Of a stretch of 45,834 nucleotides of DNA, positions 24,746-33,322 are shown piece by piece (position 1 is the first letter of the stretch; every line of letters begins with the position of its first letter). The position numbers were made by a program, and so were the translations under genes. The stretch lies in assembly GCA_028290125.1 (NCBI GenBank), contig JAQGKM010000185.1, forward strand, positions 1 to 45,834. Reading direction: 5' to 3'. Source of the DNA: Hyphomicrobiales bacterium (GTDB taxonomy: Bacteria; Pseudomonadota; Alphaproteobacteria; Rhizobiales; Beijerinckiaceae). Below the pieces are notes generated by a model. It did not search any database and was not told where the DNA came from. It worked only from the letters and a program-made list of their open reading frames with translations.

Positions 24746-25723
24746 TCAGGGCGCCGGCGGATCGCGGCGGATGCAGGCCTTGGTGATGTCGTCGAACGTC
24801 TTGCGCTGCTCTGTCGAGAGACGGTTCTGCGCAACCGCGCCGCCGATGCCCTTCGCCTGCGCATCCGTCGCGATGCAGCCGCAGGCTCGCGTGCAGAGTC
24901 CTGCCAGACCGCCTGACGTCATGCATTGCTTCTCGCACTCGAGTCGGAAGGTATCGATGCTCGCAGCGAAAGGCGGTTGCACGATTGTCGAGGCGATGAA
25001 GACGAGCGCCAGGAAGATCGGCTGGTGCACAAGATAGAGCAGCAGCGAATGCTGGCCGCCGAGCACGAGCGCACGGCCAGCCACGCCACGCGGGCGCCAT
25101 GCGTCGACCGCGGCGGGCAGGCCGCGCGCGAGCACGGCGCGTCCCGCGAGCACCCCGATCAGCATCACGCCGAACCACGGCAGCAGCGGACGCCAGTCGT
25201 TGGTGAGCGGGATTTTCGATCCGAGCCCGAGCCACAGCAACGCATCGCTGTTGAAGATCGCAGGCGCATCGACGAGCGGCAGCGCGAGGGCGGCGACAGC
25301 GATCACGGCGACGAGCCACGTCGGCGCCCGGAGCAAGGGCAGCGACAGCAGGCCCGCGACGGCGATGAGATGCAGGATGCCGAAGAAAATGTAGGCGTCC
25401 GGGAAGGCGAACCAGGTCGCGACTGTCACGCCCGCCGCGGCGAGCGCGATCTTCCCGATCCGCCGCAGCGCCCGTGGCCAGTCGATCCCGCGCCGCGCCG
25501 CAAGCGTGAGCCCCAGTCCGGCAAGGCCGATGAAGGACACCGCAATGACATGGCCGTAGCCCATGAATCGCGGGTCGGTCACGAGCGTCTGCGGCGCGAG
25601 GCCGAAGGCGGTCAGATCCCAGCCGAGATGGAACGTGAACATCGCGACGAGCGCGACCCCGCGCGCCGCATCGATCGCGGGCCAGCGCGGAGCCTTGGTC
25701 AGCGAGCCGTCAGCCACACTCAT
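24746..25723 (-). CDS. DUF1624/HGSNAT-type membrane acyltransferase
   Basis: A 325-residue polytopic membrane protein of the DUF1624 (heparan-alpha-glucosaminide N-acetyltransferase catalytic-like, YeiB-related) family. It opens with R-W-P-A-I-D-A-A-R-G-V-A-L-V-A-M and a His soon after (F-T-F-H-L-G-W-D), the expected acyl-transfer His, followed by about eight membrane helices. The last 65 residues, after L-L-Y-L-V-H-Q-P, form a hydrophilic tail with six Cys not usual for the family. It begins three bases after the stop of the periplasmic protein gene in an opgH operon, so it probably substitutes periplasmic glucans or another glycan. The acceptor is unproven. Confidence 0.8.
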   Translation of the reverse strand: MSVADGSLTKAPRWPAIDAARGVALVAMFTFHLGWDLTAFGLAPQTLVTDPRFMGYGHVIAVSFIGLAGLGLTLAARRGIDWPRALRRIGKIALAAAGVTVATWFAFPDAYIFFGILHLIAVAGLLSLPLLRAPTWLVAVIAVAALALPLVDAPAIFNSDALLWLGLGSKIPLTNDWRPLLPWFGVMLIGVLAGRAVLARGLPAAVDAWRPRGVAGRALVLGGQHSLLLYLVHQPIFLALVFIASTIVQPPFAASIDTFRLECEKQCMTSGGLAGLCTRACGCIATDAQAKGIGGAVAQNRLSTEQRKTFDDITKACIRRDPPAP

Positions 25724-25726
25724 GCG

Positions 25727-26731
25727 TCAGGGCGCAGGCTTGTCGCTGAAACGGCCGAACACCATGTCGGGCGCGCTCTTGTTGTGCAGCGAGGGAATGA
25801 CGCGGCCGGCCCAGATCTCGGTGATCGCGCCGCCCTTGTAGGCCAGCACGGGAGACTCGCCCCATGCCTCGACGCCCTTCTCGCGCCACGCCACGCGCGC
25901 GACGTCCGAGTTGAATTCCGTCGCATACATCGAGCGCATGCTGGCGAAGGGATAATCCTTCGGCGCATCGGCCGAGATCGCGACGTCGAGGATCATGCGC
26001 TCCTGATCGATCGTGTCGAGCTTGATGGTCGCCGATCCGCCGCGCGCGAAATCGAGCTTGAAGGTCATCTTGTCGGGATCGAAGGTGATCGTCTTGATGT
26101 CGACGATCGGACGCTGCTGCGTCTCCACGGGGCCGACGAGGAACGACGAGCCATAGGCGGTCCAGCGCATGTCGGCGAAGGGCAGCGGGCGCGCGCGCCA
26201 GTAGCCGTCCGGCGGATAGAACACCAGCACCTCTTCGGCGCGCTCGCGATGCTTCATCCAGAGCTGCACCATGTGCAGGCCCTTTTCCTCGCGGTCGCCG
26301 ACGCGCAGCACCGTGTTGGCTGGGCGCCAGAACGACGGGTAGGTGTAGCCCGTCAGCCAAAACTCCGGCGTCTCCCAGAAGGTGACGCGGCGCGCATCGG
26401 ATTTGAACACCGGATCCTGCGACATGTCACAGGAGGTGAAGTCGGGCGCGTAACGGTCGATGTTTATCGTGCCGATATAGGCCGGATGCACGGCCTGGAT
26501 TCGGAACTGGCGCACGAGCGGCGACGAGAAGGTCAGCTCGATATTGTCCTTCTCGGCGCACAGCACCGGCGTCGACTTGTTGGCGATGTTGACCGAGAGT
26601 TCGGTCGGGTCGATCCCCTTGGTGGGCGGCGTAAAGGGCGCCGGCGGCGGGGTCGGCGTGCGCGGCTGCGCGCTGGCGCCTGCGATCCCGAGCGCGAGTG
26701 TGCAGGAGAGGGCGAAGAAAAGGGATCTCAT
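25727..26731 (-). CDS. Periplasmic protein of the opgH operon, unknown family
   Basis: A 334-residue protein with a clear signal peptide (cleavage after A-S-A near 22) and a Pro-rich linker (24-40), then a beta-rich domain with conserved aromatic runs such as T-F-W-E-T-P-E-F-W-L-T-G-Y and a C-terminal A-W-R-E-K-G-V-E-A-W-G segment. I do not recognise the family; it is not OpgG. Its ATG overlaps the opgH stop (ATGA), and the DUF1624 gene follows at three bases, so it works with glucan synthesis or modification in the periplasm. Start chosen for the signal peptide and the overlap. Confidence 0.75.
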   Translation of the reverse strand: MRSLFFALSCTLALGIAGASAQPRTPTPPPAPFTPPTKGIDPTELSVNIANKSTPVLCAEKDNIELTFSSPLVRQFRIQAVHPAYIGTINIDRYAPDFTSCDMSQDPVFKSDARRVTFWETPEFWLTGYTYPSFWRPANTVLRVGDREEKGLHMVQLWMKHRERAEEVLVFYPPDGYWRARPLPFADMRWTAYGSSFLVGPVETQQRPIVDIKTITFDPDKMTFKLDFARGGSATIKLDTIDQERMILDVAISADAPKDYPFASMRSMYATEFNSDVARVAWREKGVEAWGESPVLAYKGGAITEIWAGRVIPSLHNKSAPDMVFGRFSDKPAP

Positions 26732-28536
26732 GCGTGTTCCATTGTGTGCGGAGGTGAGGACGGCGCGGAAACATTGTCCAGCATGGCGAGGATCTGGGGC
26801 CGGGTGATGTCTTCGGGAATGGCGCAGAGGCCGCTTCGTTGCAGGAATTTCGTGAACCGCGGTCCGGATGTTTCGACCGCGAACGGAATCGCGAAGAAAT
26901 AGCCCAGCGTCAGGGGCGCCGACCACAGGATGAGCGACGGCGCGAGCCATGCGGCCATGCCGTACAGGTAGACGCCGAAGACAAGCTGCGGCCACAGCCC
27001 CGCAAAAGCGGTCGCGTAAGACAGCTCATGCGCATCGCGCGACTGGCCGCTCCAGATCACCGAGCGCCCGAACAGCAGGCCGATCATGAACAGGCCGGTG
27101 CGCAGCGTCGTCGCGGCGCCGAGCATGAACGAGAAGGCGAGTTCGAACAGCGCGCCGCCGGCGAAGCGCGCCCCGCCGCCATAGCGCGTGAGCCCGTCAC
27201 GCGTCAGCGCGATGTCGAGGAAGCCCGCGAGCTTAGGTGCGAGATACATGCCGAGCCAGACCGCATAGAGGCCAAGCGCCGAGCCCTTGGGGAAGCGCGC
27301 GATGTCCTCGCCGTCGAGCGGCTTCAGCACGGCGAGCGCGATGAGCAGCGTGAAGGCGGGCACGCCGATGAACATCATGATCGCCCACAGCAGCTGGAAG
27401 CGGCTCATGGGCCGAAGGTCCTTCAGGCCAAGCAGCGCCCAGTACTGCATGTTGCCCTGGCACCAGCGCAGATCGCGGCGCGTGAATTCGAGCAGCGTCG
27501 GCGGATTGTCCTCGTAGCTGCCGCTCTCTTCGGGCAGCACGCGGCATTCGTATCCGGCGCGGCGCATCAGCACCGCCTCGACCTGGTCGTGCGACAGGAT
27601 CTGTCCGCCGAGCGGCGGCTTGCCGGGCAGCACGGGCAGATCGCAATGATCGCGGAACGGCGCGATGCGCACGAGCGCATTGTGTCCCCAGAACGGGCCG
27701 CAATCGCCCGCCCACCAGGCGCTGCCCATCGTGTAGGGCCGCATGCCGTGACGCATGCCGAACTGGAACACGCGGGCGAAGCCCGACGTCGCGGGCGCGC
27801 CGACGACGAGGCTCTGCAGGATGCCGAGCTTCGGCCACGCCTGACCCATGCGCACCATCCGCAGAATGGTCTCGCCCGACATCAGGCTGTCGGCGTCGAG
27901 CGGCAGCATGAAGGTGAAGTCGGCGCCCCAGCGTTCGCAGAATTCGCGGACGTTGCCGGCCTTGTAGCCTTCATTGTTCGTGCGGCGTCGGTAATGCAGA
28001 CGCACGGCGGCATGCGGATGGCGGCCGCGCAGCGACTCGACGCCTTGCTCCTCCACGATCGCGACCGTCGCGTCATCGGTGTCGCTCAGGATGAAATAGG
28101 AAAAGCTCGCCTCGTCGTCGGACCTGGCCAGCGACAGCATCATGGTTTCGAGCCGTGCGAGCGCGCGCGCCGGATCTTCATTGCGCACCGTCATGATGAT
28201 CGCGGTGCGCTCCGTGATTGGCGCGCCGGACTCGCCCGCGATGGCGTAGGGCATGACGCTTTCGCGCGCGTCGCGGCGGCCATGCAGCAGCCAGAGGCCA
28301 AGCAGTGCATTCCAGACGCCGAGCACGCTCCACGGCGCCGCGACCGCGAAGCAGACGAACATGGCGACGTCGAGAAAGCTCCAGCCCTGATCGCCGAGGA
28401 TCGACGCGAGCCAGGCGAGCAGGCCGAGATAGGTTGCGATGTTGAGCGCTGCAGCCGCAAGGCGCCGCCTCGTCAGCACGGCGGCGTCTTGCACGCCGGC
28501 GGGCGTCAGGGTCTTGCGTGTCGAAGCAAGCGACAT
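26728..28536 (-). CDS. opgH: Glucans biosynthesis glucosyltransferase OpgH/MdoH
   Basis: A 602-residue inner-membrane GT2 enzyme that polymerises UDP-glucose into osmoregulated periplasmic glucans. Two N-terminal helices (about 28-80) precede the catalytic domain, which has I-I-M-T-V-R-N-E-D-P near 114, F-I-L-S-D-T-D-D near 150, the D-A-D-S metal motif near 215 and the R-R-D-L-R-W-C-Q-G-N-M-Q acceptor motif near 370. About six membrane helices follow. It is shorter than E. coli OpgH (847 aa), lacking most of the N-terminal extension, as is usual in alphaproteobacteria. No opgG or opgD lies beside it. Confidence 0.93.
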   Translation of the reverse strand: MSLASTRKTLTPAGVQDAAVLTRRRLAAAALNIATYLGLLAWLASILGDQGWSFLDVAMFVCFAVAAPWSVLGVWNALLGLWLLHGRRDARESVMPYAIAGESGAPITERTAIIMTVRNEDPARALARLETMMLSLARSDDEASFSYFILSDTDDATVAIVEEQGVESLRGRHPHAAVRLHYRRRTNNEGYKAGNVREFCERWGADFTFMLPLDADSLMSGETILRMVRMGQAWPKLGILQSLVVGAPATSGFARVFQFGMRHGMRPYTMGSAWWAGDCGPFWGHNALVRIAPFRDHCDLPVLPGKPPLGGQILSHDQVEAVLMRRAGYECRVLPEESGSYEDNPPTLLEFTRRDLRWCQGNMQYWALLGLKDLRPMSRFQLLWAIMMFIGVPAFTLLIALAVLKPLDGEDIARFPKGSALGLYAVWLGMYLAPKLAGFLDIALTRDGLTRYGGGARFAGGALFELAFSFMLGAATTLRTGLFMIGLLFGRSVIWSGQSRDAHELSYATAFAGLWPQLVFGVYLYGMAAWLAPSLILWSAPLTLGYFFAIPFAVETSGPRFTKFLQRSGLCAIPEDITRPQILAMLDNVSAPSSPPHTMEHA

Positions 28537-28622
28537 CGAGCCTTCTCATGAAGTGATCAGGACAGCCGAACCTGCCGCCAAAATCTGTTGCTAAGCCGGG
28601 CGGGACATTAGAGGGTGTGCGC

Positions 28623-29627
28623 ATGGCGGTCGAGACGAAAAACACACATCCAAATGTGCGCCCGGGCAACCGGGCGCTCTGGTACACGGGCAAGGCGCGG
28701 GCCGAGCTGCGGCCTGTGCACGTGCCTGAACCCGGGCCCGGCGAAGCGCTGGTTCTCACCCTGTGGTCGGGCATTTCGCGCGGCACCGAACGGCTCGTCT
28801 ACGACGGCCGCGTGCCGCTGTCGGAATTCGACCGCATGAAGGCGCCGTTTCAGGAAGGCGAGTTTCCCTACCCGGTGAAATACGGCTATTGCGCCGTCGG
28901 CATTGTCGAGCAAGGCCCGAAGGACTGGCTCGGCGTGCCGGTCTTCGCGCTGCACCCACACCAGACGCGCTTCGTCGCGCCAGTCGACAGGTTGGTCGCC
29001 ATCCCGGATGGTTTGCCGCTGCGCCGCGCCGCGCTCGCCGCCAACATGGAGACCGCGCTCAACGCGCTGTGGGATTCCGGCGCGGGACCGGGTGACAGGA
29101 TTGTGATCGTCGGCGCCGGGCTGATCGGCCTGCTGGTCGCCTTCCTGGCCGTGCGCCTGCCAGGCGCCGATGTCGTGGTGGTCGATGTCGAGACCGCACG
29201 TGCGCCGCTCGTCACGGCGCTTGGCGCGGAGTTTCGCACGCCCGGCGCGGTCGCGGGCGATGCCGACGTCGTCTTCCACGCGAGCGCGCAGGAAGACGGT
29301 CTCGTCACGGCGCTCGGCGCAGCGGGCTCGGAGGCGACGATCGTCGAATTGAGCTGGTATGGCGACAAGTTCGTGTCCGTGCCGCTCGGCGGCGCCTTCC
29401 ACAGCAAGCGCCTGCGGCTGATCTCGTCGCAGGTCGGGCAGGTGGCGCCGACGCGCCGCCCGCGCTGGAACTATGCGCGACGCCTGCGCAAGGCGCTCGA
29501 TCTTCTGCAGGACGATGTGATCGACAAGCTCATCACCGGCGAGGTCACGTTCGACATGCTGCCCTTCGCGCTGTTCGACATCTTCAATCCCGACGCGCCC
29601 GCGCTGGCGACTGTCGTGCGTTACTGA
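28623..29627 (+). CDS. MDR-family dehydrogenase-like protein
   Basis: A 334-residue medium-chain dehydrogenase/reductase relative. A Rossmann loop (V-I-V-G-A-G-L-I-G-L-L-V-A-F) is at about 160-175, but the N-terminal catalytic part has S-R-G-T-E-R-L-V-Y in place of the usual zinc site Cys and Gly-His-Glu, so zinc catalysis is doubtful. The ATG at 28623 is preferred over an in-frame GTG at 28617 because GAGGG lies at better distance. It starts a run of four plus-strand genes (PTPS-like, glycosyltransferase, methyltransferase) with spacings of 15, 5 and -4 bases, so a redox step on a pterin-like or sugar substrate is plausible. Confidence 0.8.
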   Translation: MAVETKNTHPNVRPGNRALWYTGKARAELRPVHVPEPGPGEALVLTLWSGISRGTERLVYDGRVPLSEFDRMKAPFQEGEFPYPVKYGYCAVGIVEQGPKDWLGVPVFALHPHQTRFVAPVDRLVAIPDGLPLRRAALAANMETALNALWDSGAGPGDRIVIVGAGLIGLLVAFLAVRLPGADVVVVDVETARAPLVTALGAEFRTPGAVAGDADVVFHASAQEDGLVTALGAAGSEATIVELSWYGDKFVSVPLGGAFHSKRLRLISSQVGQVAPTRRPRWNYARRLRKALDLLQDDVIDKLITGEVTFDMLPFALFDIFNPDAPALATVVRY

Positions 29628-29642
29628 GAAAGGTTCTGACTG

Positions 29643-30044
29643 ATGTATGCACTCGAGGTGCGCGAGCACATCATGATCGCCCACTCGTTCAAGGGCGAGT
29701 TCTTCGGACCCGCGCAGAACATGCATGGCGCGACCTTCGTGGTCGATGTCGCGTTCTTCCGCGAGACGCTGACCGAGAATGAAGTCGTCGTCGACATCGG
29801 CCGCGCGCATGATGCGCTGAAAGCGACGCTCGGGCCGATCAACTACCAGAACCTCGACGCGCTGCCACTGTTCACGGGACGCCAGACGACGACGGAATTC
29901 CTGTCGAAATACATCTTCGACGCCATGGCGGGCGCGGCGCGCAAGGGCGAGCTCGGACCGGGCGGCGAGGGCATTGCGAAGATCCGCGTTACTCTGCATG
30001 AATCGCATGTCGCGCGCGCCTGGTACGAAGGCGCGGTCGCCTGA
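29643..30044 (+). CDS. 6-pyruvoyltetrahydropterin synthase-like protein, catalytic residues missing
   Basis: A 133-residue T-fold protein of the PTPS/QueD superfamily: I-M-I-A-H-S-F (H14), M-H-G-A-T-F (H28), V-V-V-D-I-G-R-A-H-D-A-L-K (48-60), N-Y-Q-N-L-D (67-72), T-T-T-E-F-L (82-87) and a final H-E-S (119-121). The canonical family has a catalytic Cys, a HGH zinc motif and a Leu-Asp-His triad element. Here there is no Cys at all, the second zinc His is Ala (A30), and Asp-His are Asn-Tyr (67-68). So it is a divergent member, unlikely to make 6-pyruvoyl or 6-carboxytetrahydropterin by the standard mechanism. Its place between a dehydrogenase and a glycosyltransferase suggests another step in the same pathway. 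Confidence 0.8.
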   Translation: MYALEVREHIMIAHSFKGEFFGPAQNMHGATFVVDVAFFRETLTENEVVVDIGRAHDALKATLGPINYQNLDALPLFTGRQTTTEFLSKYIFDAMAGAARKGELGPGGEGIAKIRVTLHESHVARAWYEGAVA

Positions 30045-30049
30045 CAGGC

Positions 30050-31099
30050 ATGAAAACCGTCTTCGCCATTCCGGGCGATCTCGCGGCTTTGACCGGCGGC
30101 TATGCCTACGATCGCGAGATCATGGCGCGGGCGTCGGACGTCGGCATGACGCATCTTGCTCTCCCGCAGGGTTTTCCGGCGCCCACGCCCGATGATTTGC
30201 GCGAGACGCAGCGTCTGTTTCGCACGCTCGCGCCCGGCGACCTGCTGCTGATTGACGGCCTCGCCTTCGGCGCCTTCACGCCCGAGCTGCTGCGCGCTCT
30301 GCCGCGCCGCACCATCGCCCTCGTGCATCATCCGCTGGCGTTGGAGACGGGGCTTGCGGCGGAGGACGCGCATCGACTGGCCGCAAGCGAGCGCCACGCG
30401 CTGTCGCACGCCGCCCACGTCATCGTCACGAGTGCGACGACGCGCGACCTGCTTGTCGCAGACTATGGCGTCGAGCTGGCGCGCATCACGGTCGCGGTTC
30501 CGGGCGTGGAGCGCATGCCGCGTGCGCGCGGTTCCCGCGCTGCGCCGCAGCTTCTCGCAGTGGGCTCGGTGACGCCGCGCAAAGGCCACGACGTGCTCGT
30601 CGCGGCACTTGCCGAGCAAGCCGACCTCGACTGGCGGCTCACCATCGCGGGCTCGCTTGCGCGCGCGCCGGACCATGCGCAGGCGGTCGCCAGCCAGATC
30701 GACGCCGCAGGGCTTTCCGCGCGCATTGCGCTGGCGGGCGAAGTCAGCGAGGCCGAACGCGATGCGCTCTATGACGCCGCCGACATCTTCGTCATGCCCT
30801 CGCTCTACGAAGGCTACGGCATGGTGCTGGGCGAAGCCATGGCACGCGGGCTGCCCATCGTCACCACAACCGGTGGCGCGGCGGCGCAGACGGTTCCGGA
30901 CGCCGCCGCCCTGAAAGTCGCGCCCGGCAATCCTGCCGCGCTTGCGCAGGCGTTGGCGCGGCTCATCGGGGACGCACCGCTGCGCGCGCGATTGGCGGAG
31001 GCGAGCCATTCGGCTGGACAGGCGCTGCCGTCATGGGATGATACGGCGCGCATCGTCGCTGGCGTTCTCGCCCGCGTGGCAGAAGGAACAGGCGCATGA
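30050..31099 (+). CDS. Glycosyltransferase, GT4 family
   Basis: A 349-residue GT-B enzyme transferring sugar from a nucleotide donor. The C-terminal half has L-L-A-V-G-S-V-T-P-R-K-G-H near 165-178 and the EX7E motif in S-L-Y-E-G-Y-G-M-V-L-G-E-A-M near 255-270, the GT4 signature. No membrane segment or signal peptide, so it works in the cytoplasm. It starts five bases after the PTPS-like gene and overlaps the methyltransferase start by four bases (ATGA), strongly suggesting joint action. The acceptor may be the pterin-like compound made by its neighbours, or an unrelated glycan; sequence alone cannot tell. Confidence 0.88.
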   Translation: MKTVFAIPGDLAALTGGYAYDREIMARASDVGMTHLALPQGFPAPTPDDLRETQRLFRTLAPGDLLLIDGLAFGAFTPELLRALPRRTIALVHHPLALETGLAAEDAHRLAASERHALSHAAHVIVTSATTRDLLVADYGVELARITVAVPGVERMPRARGSRAAPQLLAVGSVTPRKGHDVLVAALAEQADLDWRLTIAGSLARAPDHAQAVASQIDAAGLSARIALAGEVSEAERDALYDAADIFVMPSLYEGYGMVLGEAMARGLPIVTTTGGAAAQTVPDAAALKVAPGNPAALAQALARLIGDAPLRARLAEASHSAGQALPSWDDTARIVAGVLARVAEGTGA

Positions 31100-31935
31100 C
31101 CGGCTTTTCACCCGACTGGCTCGCGCTGCGCGAACCCGCCGATCACGCGGCGCGATCGGGCGATGTCGCCCGCGATGTCTTCACGCATTTTGCCGGCAAG
31201 GACTCCATGACGGTCGCGGATCTCGGCTGCGGCACGGGCTCCAACCTGCGCGCCATGGCGGAGCATCTGCCGGCGCGACAGACGTGGCGGCTGGTCGACT
31301 GGGACCGCCATCTGCTCGACGCCGCGCGCGGGCGTCTCGTCGGCTGGGCGGACCGCGCCGAGACGCTGGGCGTCGACATGCGCCTGCTGAAGGGCGATCA
31401 CGACATCACGCTGCGGCTCGAGCAGGCCGACCTTGCGCAAGATTTCGAACGCGTGCTGGAGCGCGACGCCGACCTCATCACCGCGACGGCGTTCTTCGAT
31501 CTGGTCTCGGCCAACTGGATCGACGATTTCGTCGCCGTTCTCGCGCGTCGGAGGCTGCCGCTTTACGCCATCCTGACCTACGACGGCCACGAGCAATGGG
31601 CGCCGCCGCATGGCCGCGACGCGCCGATGCTGGCGGCCTTTCACGCCCACCAGCAGCGCGACAAGGGTTTTGGGCCCGCCGCCGGTCCCTTCGCGGCCGC
31701 GCATCTGGCGCGCGCTCTTGAAGAGCAGGGCTATCGCGTCGCGAGCGCGTCCAGTCCGTGGCGGCTGGACGAGGCGCAGCGCGGGCTGATGGGCGAGCTT
31801 GCGCGCGGAGCGGCGAACGCCGTTGCGGAGACCGGGCTCGTCGGTGAAAGCGACATCGCCTCATGGCGCGCGGCGCGCGAAAGCGCCGAGGCCTGCGTCA
31901 TCGGCCACGTCGATCTGTTTGCGACGCCCGCCTGA
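31096..31935 (+). CDS. Class I SAM-dependent methyltransferase
   Basis: A 279-residue cytoplasmic methyltransferase. Motif I is V-A-D-L-G-C-G-T-G-S-N-L-R near 38-50, followed by an acidic residue at the end of strand 2 (W-R-L-V-D-W-D) that binds ribose of SAM. The later region has T-A-T-A-F-F-D-L-V-S. The N- and C-terminal parts do not match a named family that I recognise, so the acceptor is unknown. Its start overlaps the glycosyltransferase stop. It is the last of the four plus-strand genes and is convergent with cytochrome b561. Confidence 0.85.
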   Translation: MTGFSPDWLALREPADHAARSGDVARDVFTHFAGKDSMTVADLGCGTGSNLRAMAEHLPARQTWRLVDWDRHLLDAARGRLVGWADRAETLGVDMRLLKGDHDITLRLEQADLAQDFERVLERDADLITATAFFDLVSANWIDDFVAVLARRRLPLYAILTYDGHEQWAPPHGRDAPMLAAFHAHQQRDKGFGPAAGPFAAAHLARALEEQGYRVASASSPWRLDEAQRGLMGELARGAANAVAETGLVGESDIASWRAARESAEACVIGHVDLFATPA

Positions 31936-32496
31936 TCAGCTCCGGCCGCGCGGCCACATCCGGGCGAGCACGCCGTCATGCTTGACGAAGCGATGCATCA
32001 ACGCGCCGCCGATGTGGGCGACCAGCAGCGCGACGATCAGCAGCGCCGAGATTTCATGCGCCTTGAACAGCAGCTTCGACAGGGCTTCGTTTTCCGGCGC
32101 GAGCGGCGGCAGCGTGAAAAGCCAGAAGATCGAAACGGCGACCGGGTAGGCCGAGGTCGCGGCCCAGCCCAGCAGCGGCGTGGCGATGAGCAGCACGTAA
32201 AGCGCATGATGCGCGAAGGTGGAGGCGCGCAATTCGAATGGCGTCAATCCCGCGTAGGCCGCCGGAACGCCGTAAATCCTGCGCACGAGGAGCCGCGCAA
32301 GCGCGAGGCAGAGCACCACGAAGCCAAAGGAGCGGTGCAGGTCGTAACCCAGATCCTGCACGCGGCCTTCGGGCAGATCGTCGAGCAGGAACCCCACCGG
32401 TATCTGGCCGAAGATGATGATCGCCGTGATCCAGTGCAGCCATTTCGAGGCGGCTGAATAATCGAGCCGCCCGTTCGCCGTCGTCGCCACGCTCAT
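31936..32496 (-). CDS. Cytochrome b561 family protein
   Basis: A 186-residue membrane protein with four hydrophobic helices and the haem-ligand His residues expected of the bacterial b561/CybB family: K-W-L-H-W-I in helix 1, D-L-H-R-S-F in the next, F-A-H-H-A-L-Y in the third and K-A-H-E-I/V-A-H-I-G in the fourth. It oxidises quinol or passes electrons across the membrane. The ATG at 32496 is preferred (G-rich ribosome site, one base after the RibD-C stop); an in-frame ATG at 32514 would overlap it. Being cotranscribed with a RibD-C reductase suggests it serves the same pathway, an unusual pairing. Confidence 0.85.
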   Translation of the reverse strand: MSVATTANGRLDYSAASKWLHWITAIIIFGQIPVGFLLDDLPEGRVQDLGYDLHRSFGFVVLCLALARLLVRRIYGVPAAYAGLTPFELRASTFAHHALYVLLIATPLLGWAATSAYPVAVSIFWLFTLPPLAPENEALSKLLFKAHEISALLIVALLVAHIGGALMHRFVKHDGVLARMWPRGRS

Positions 32497-32497
32497 G

Positions 32498-33217
32498 TCA
32501 GCCCCCGTCGCCATTTCGCAGGTCGCAATCGATCAGAAATTCGCGCTCGCCCAGCGCATGCAGCGTCGTGTGCGGCCGCAGCGCGCCCGACAGGTCGTCG
32601 ATCGGCGCGAGGTCGAGTCCGTTGCGGCCCGATCCGATGATGATCGGCGCGAACAGAAGGTGAAGCCGGTCGACGCAGCCCGCATCGATAAAGGACGAGA
32701 TGGTGCGCGCGCCGCCTTCGATGAGAATCTTTTTCATGCCGCGCCGAAAGAGGGCGTCGACGATGGCGCGCGGCGCGATGGCGCCCTGGTCGGCCTCCAG
32801 CCGGATGTGCTGAAGGCCCGGCGGCAGCGACGCGACCGAACAGGCGGTGACGACGAAGCAACTCGCGCCATTGTGTTCGAGCCATTTCGCAGGACTCTTC
32901 AGCCGTCCCGTCGGGTCGATGACGACGCGCGCGGGACTGCGGCCGGGCACGCGACGCACTGTCAATTGCGGGTCGTCGGCCACCACCGTGCCGGCGCCCA
33001 CCACCACCGCGTCGACTTCGGCGCGAATGCGATGCAGATGGTCGAGCGCCGGCGCGCCATTGATATATTTGCTCATGCCGGTGATCGTCGCGATGCGCCC
33101 GTCGAGCGACTGTCCGAGTTGCGCGACCACGAACGGTCGCGCAGGATCGGCGCGCCGGAAGGGCGCGAACGGATCCTGCATCGACTCGTCTGGCATCAGG
33201 TCGGCGGCGGGTCTCAT
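32498..33217 (-). CDS. RibD C-terminal (DHFR-like) reductase
   Basis: A 239-residue NADPH-dependent reductase of the RibD-C/dihydrofolate reductase superfamily. Features: V-V-A-Q-L-G-Q-S-L-D-G-R-I-A near 30-43, D-A-V-V-V-G-A-G-T-V near 68-77, D-D-P-Q-L-T-V-R near 80-87, and a late L-I-E-G-G-A-R-T-I near 162-170. In riboflavin synthesis this fold reduces the ribosyl side chain to ribityl. The deaminase half of RibD is absent, and a full ribD is presumably elsewhere, so this is a stand-alone paralogue. It is divergent from the GTP cyclohydrolase II gene, whose product would supply its substrate type. Confidence 0.88.
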   Translation of the reverse strand: MRPAADLMPDESMQDPFAPFRRADPARPFVVAQLGQSLDGRIATITGMSKYINGAPALDHLHRIRAEVDAVVVGAGTVVADDPQLTVRRVPGRSPARVVIDPTGRLKSPAKWLEHNGASCFVVTACSVASLPPGLQHIRLEADQGAIAPRAIVDALFRRGMKKILIEGGARTISSFIDAGCVDRLHLLFAPIIIGSGRNGLDLAPIDDLSGALRPHTTLHALGEREFLIDCDLRNGDGG

Positions 33218-33322
33218 GGACGCTCCTAGTTTCCGCCCCAGATATAGGTTATGAGCGGGGCAGGGGAGGGATTGGGAAGGCGATGTCCTGCTCGGATCGC
33301 TTTCCCGACGTGTGAGGGTCGC

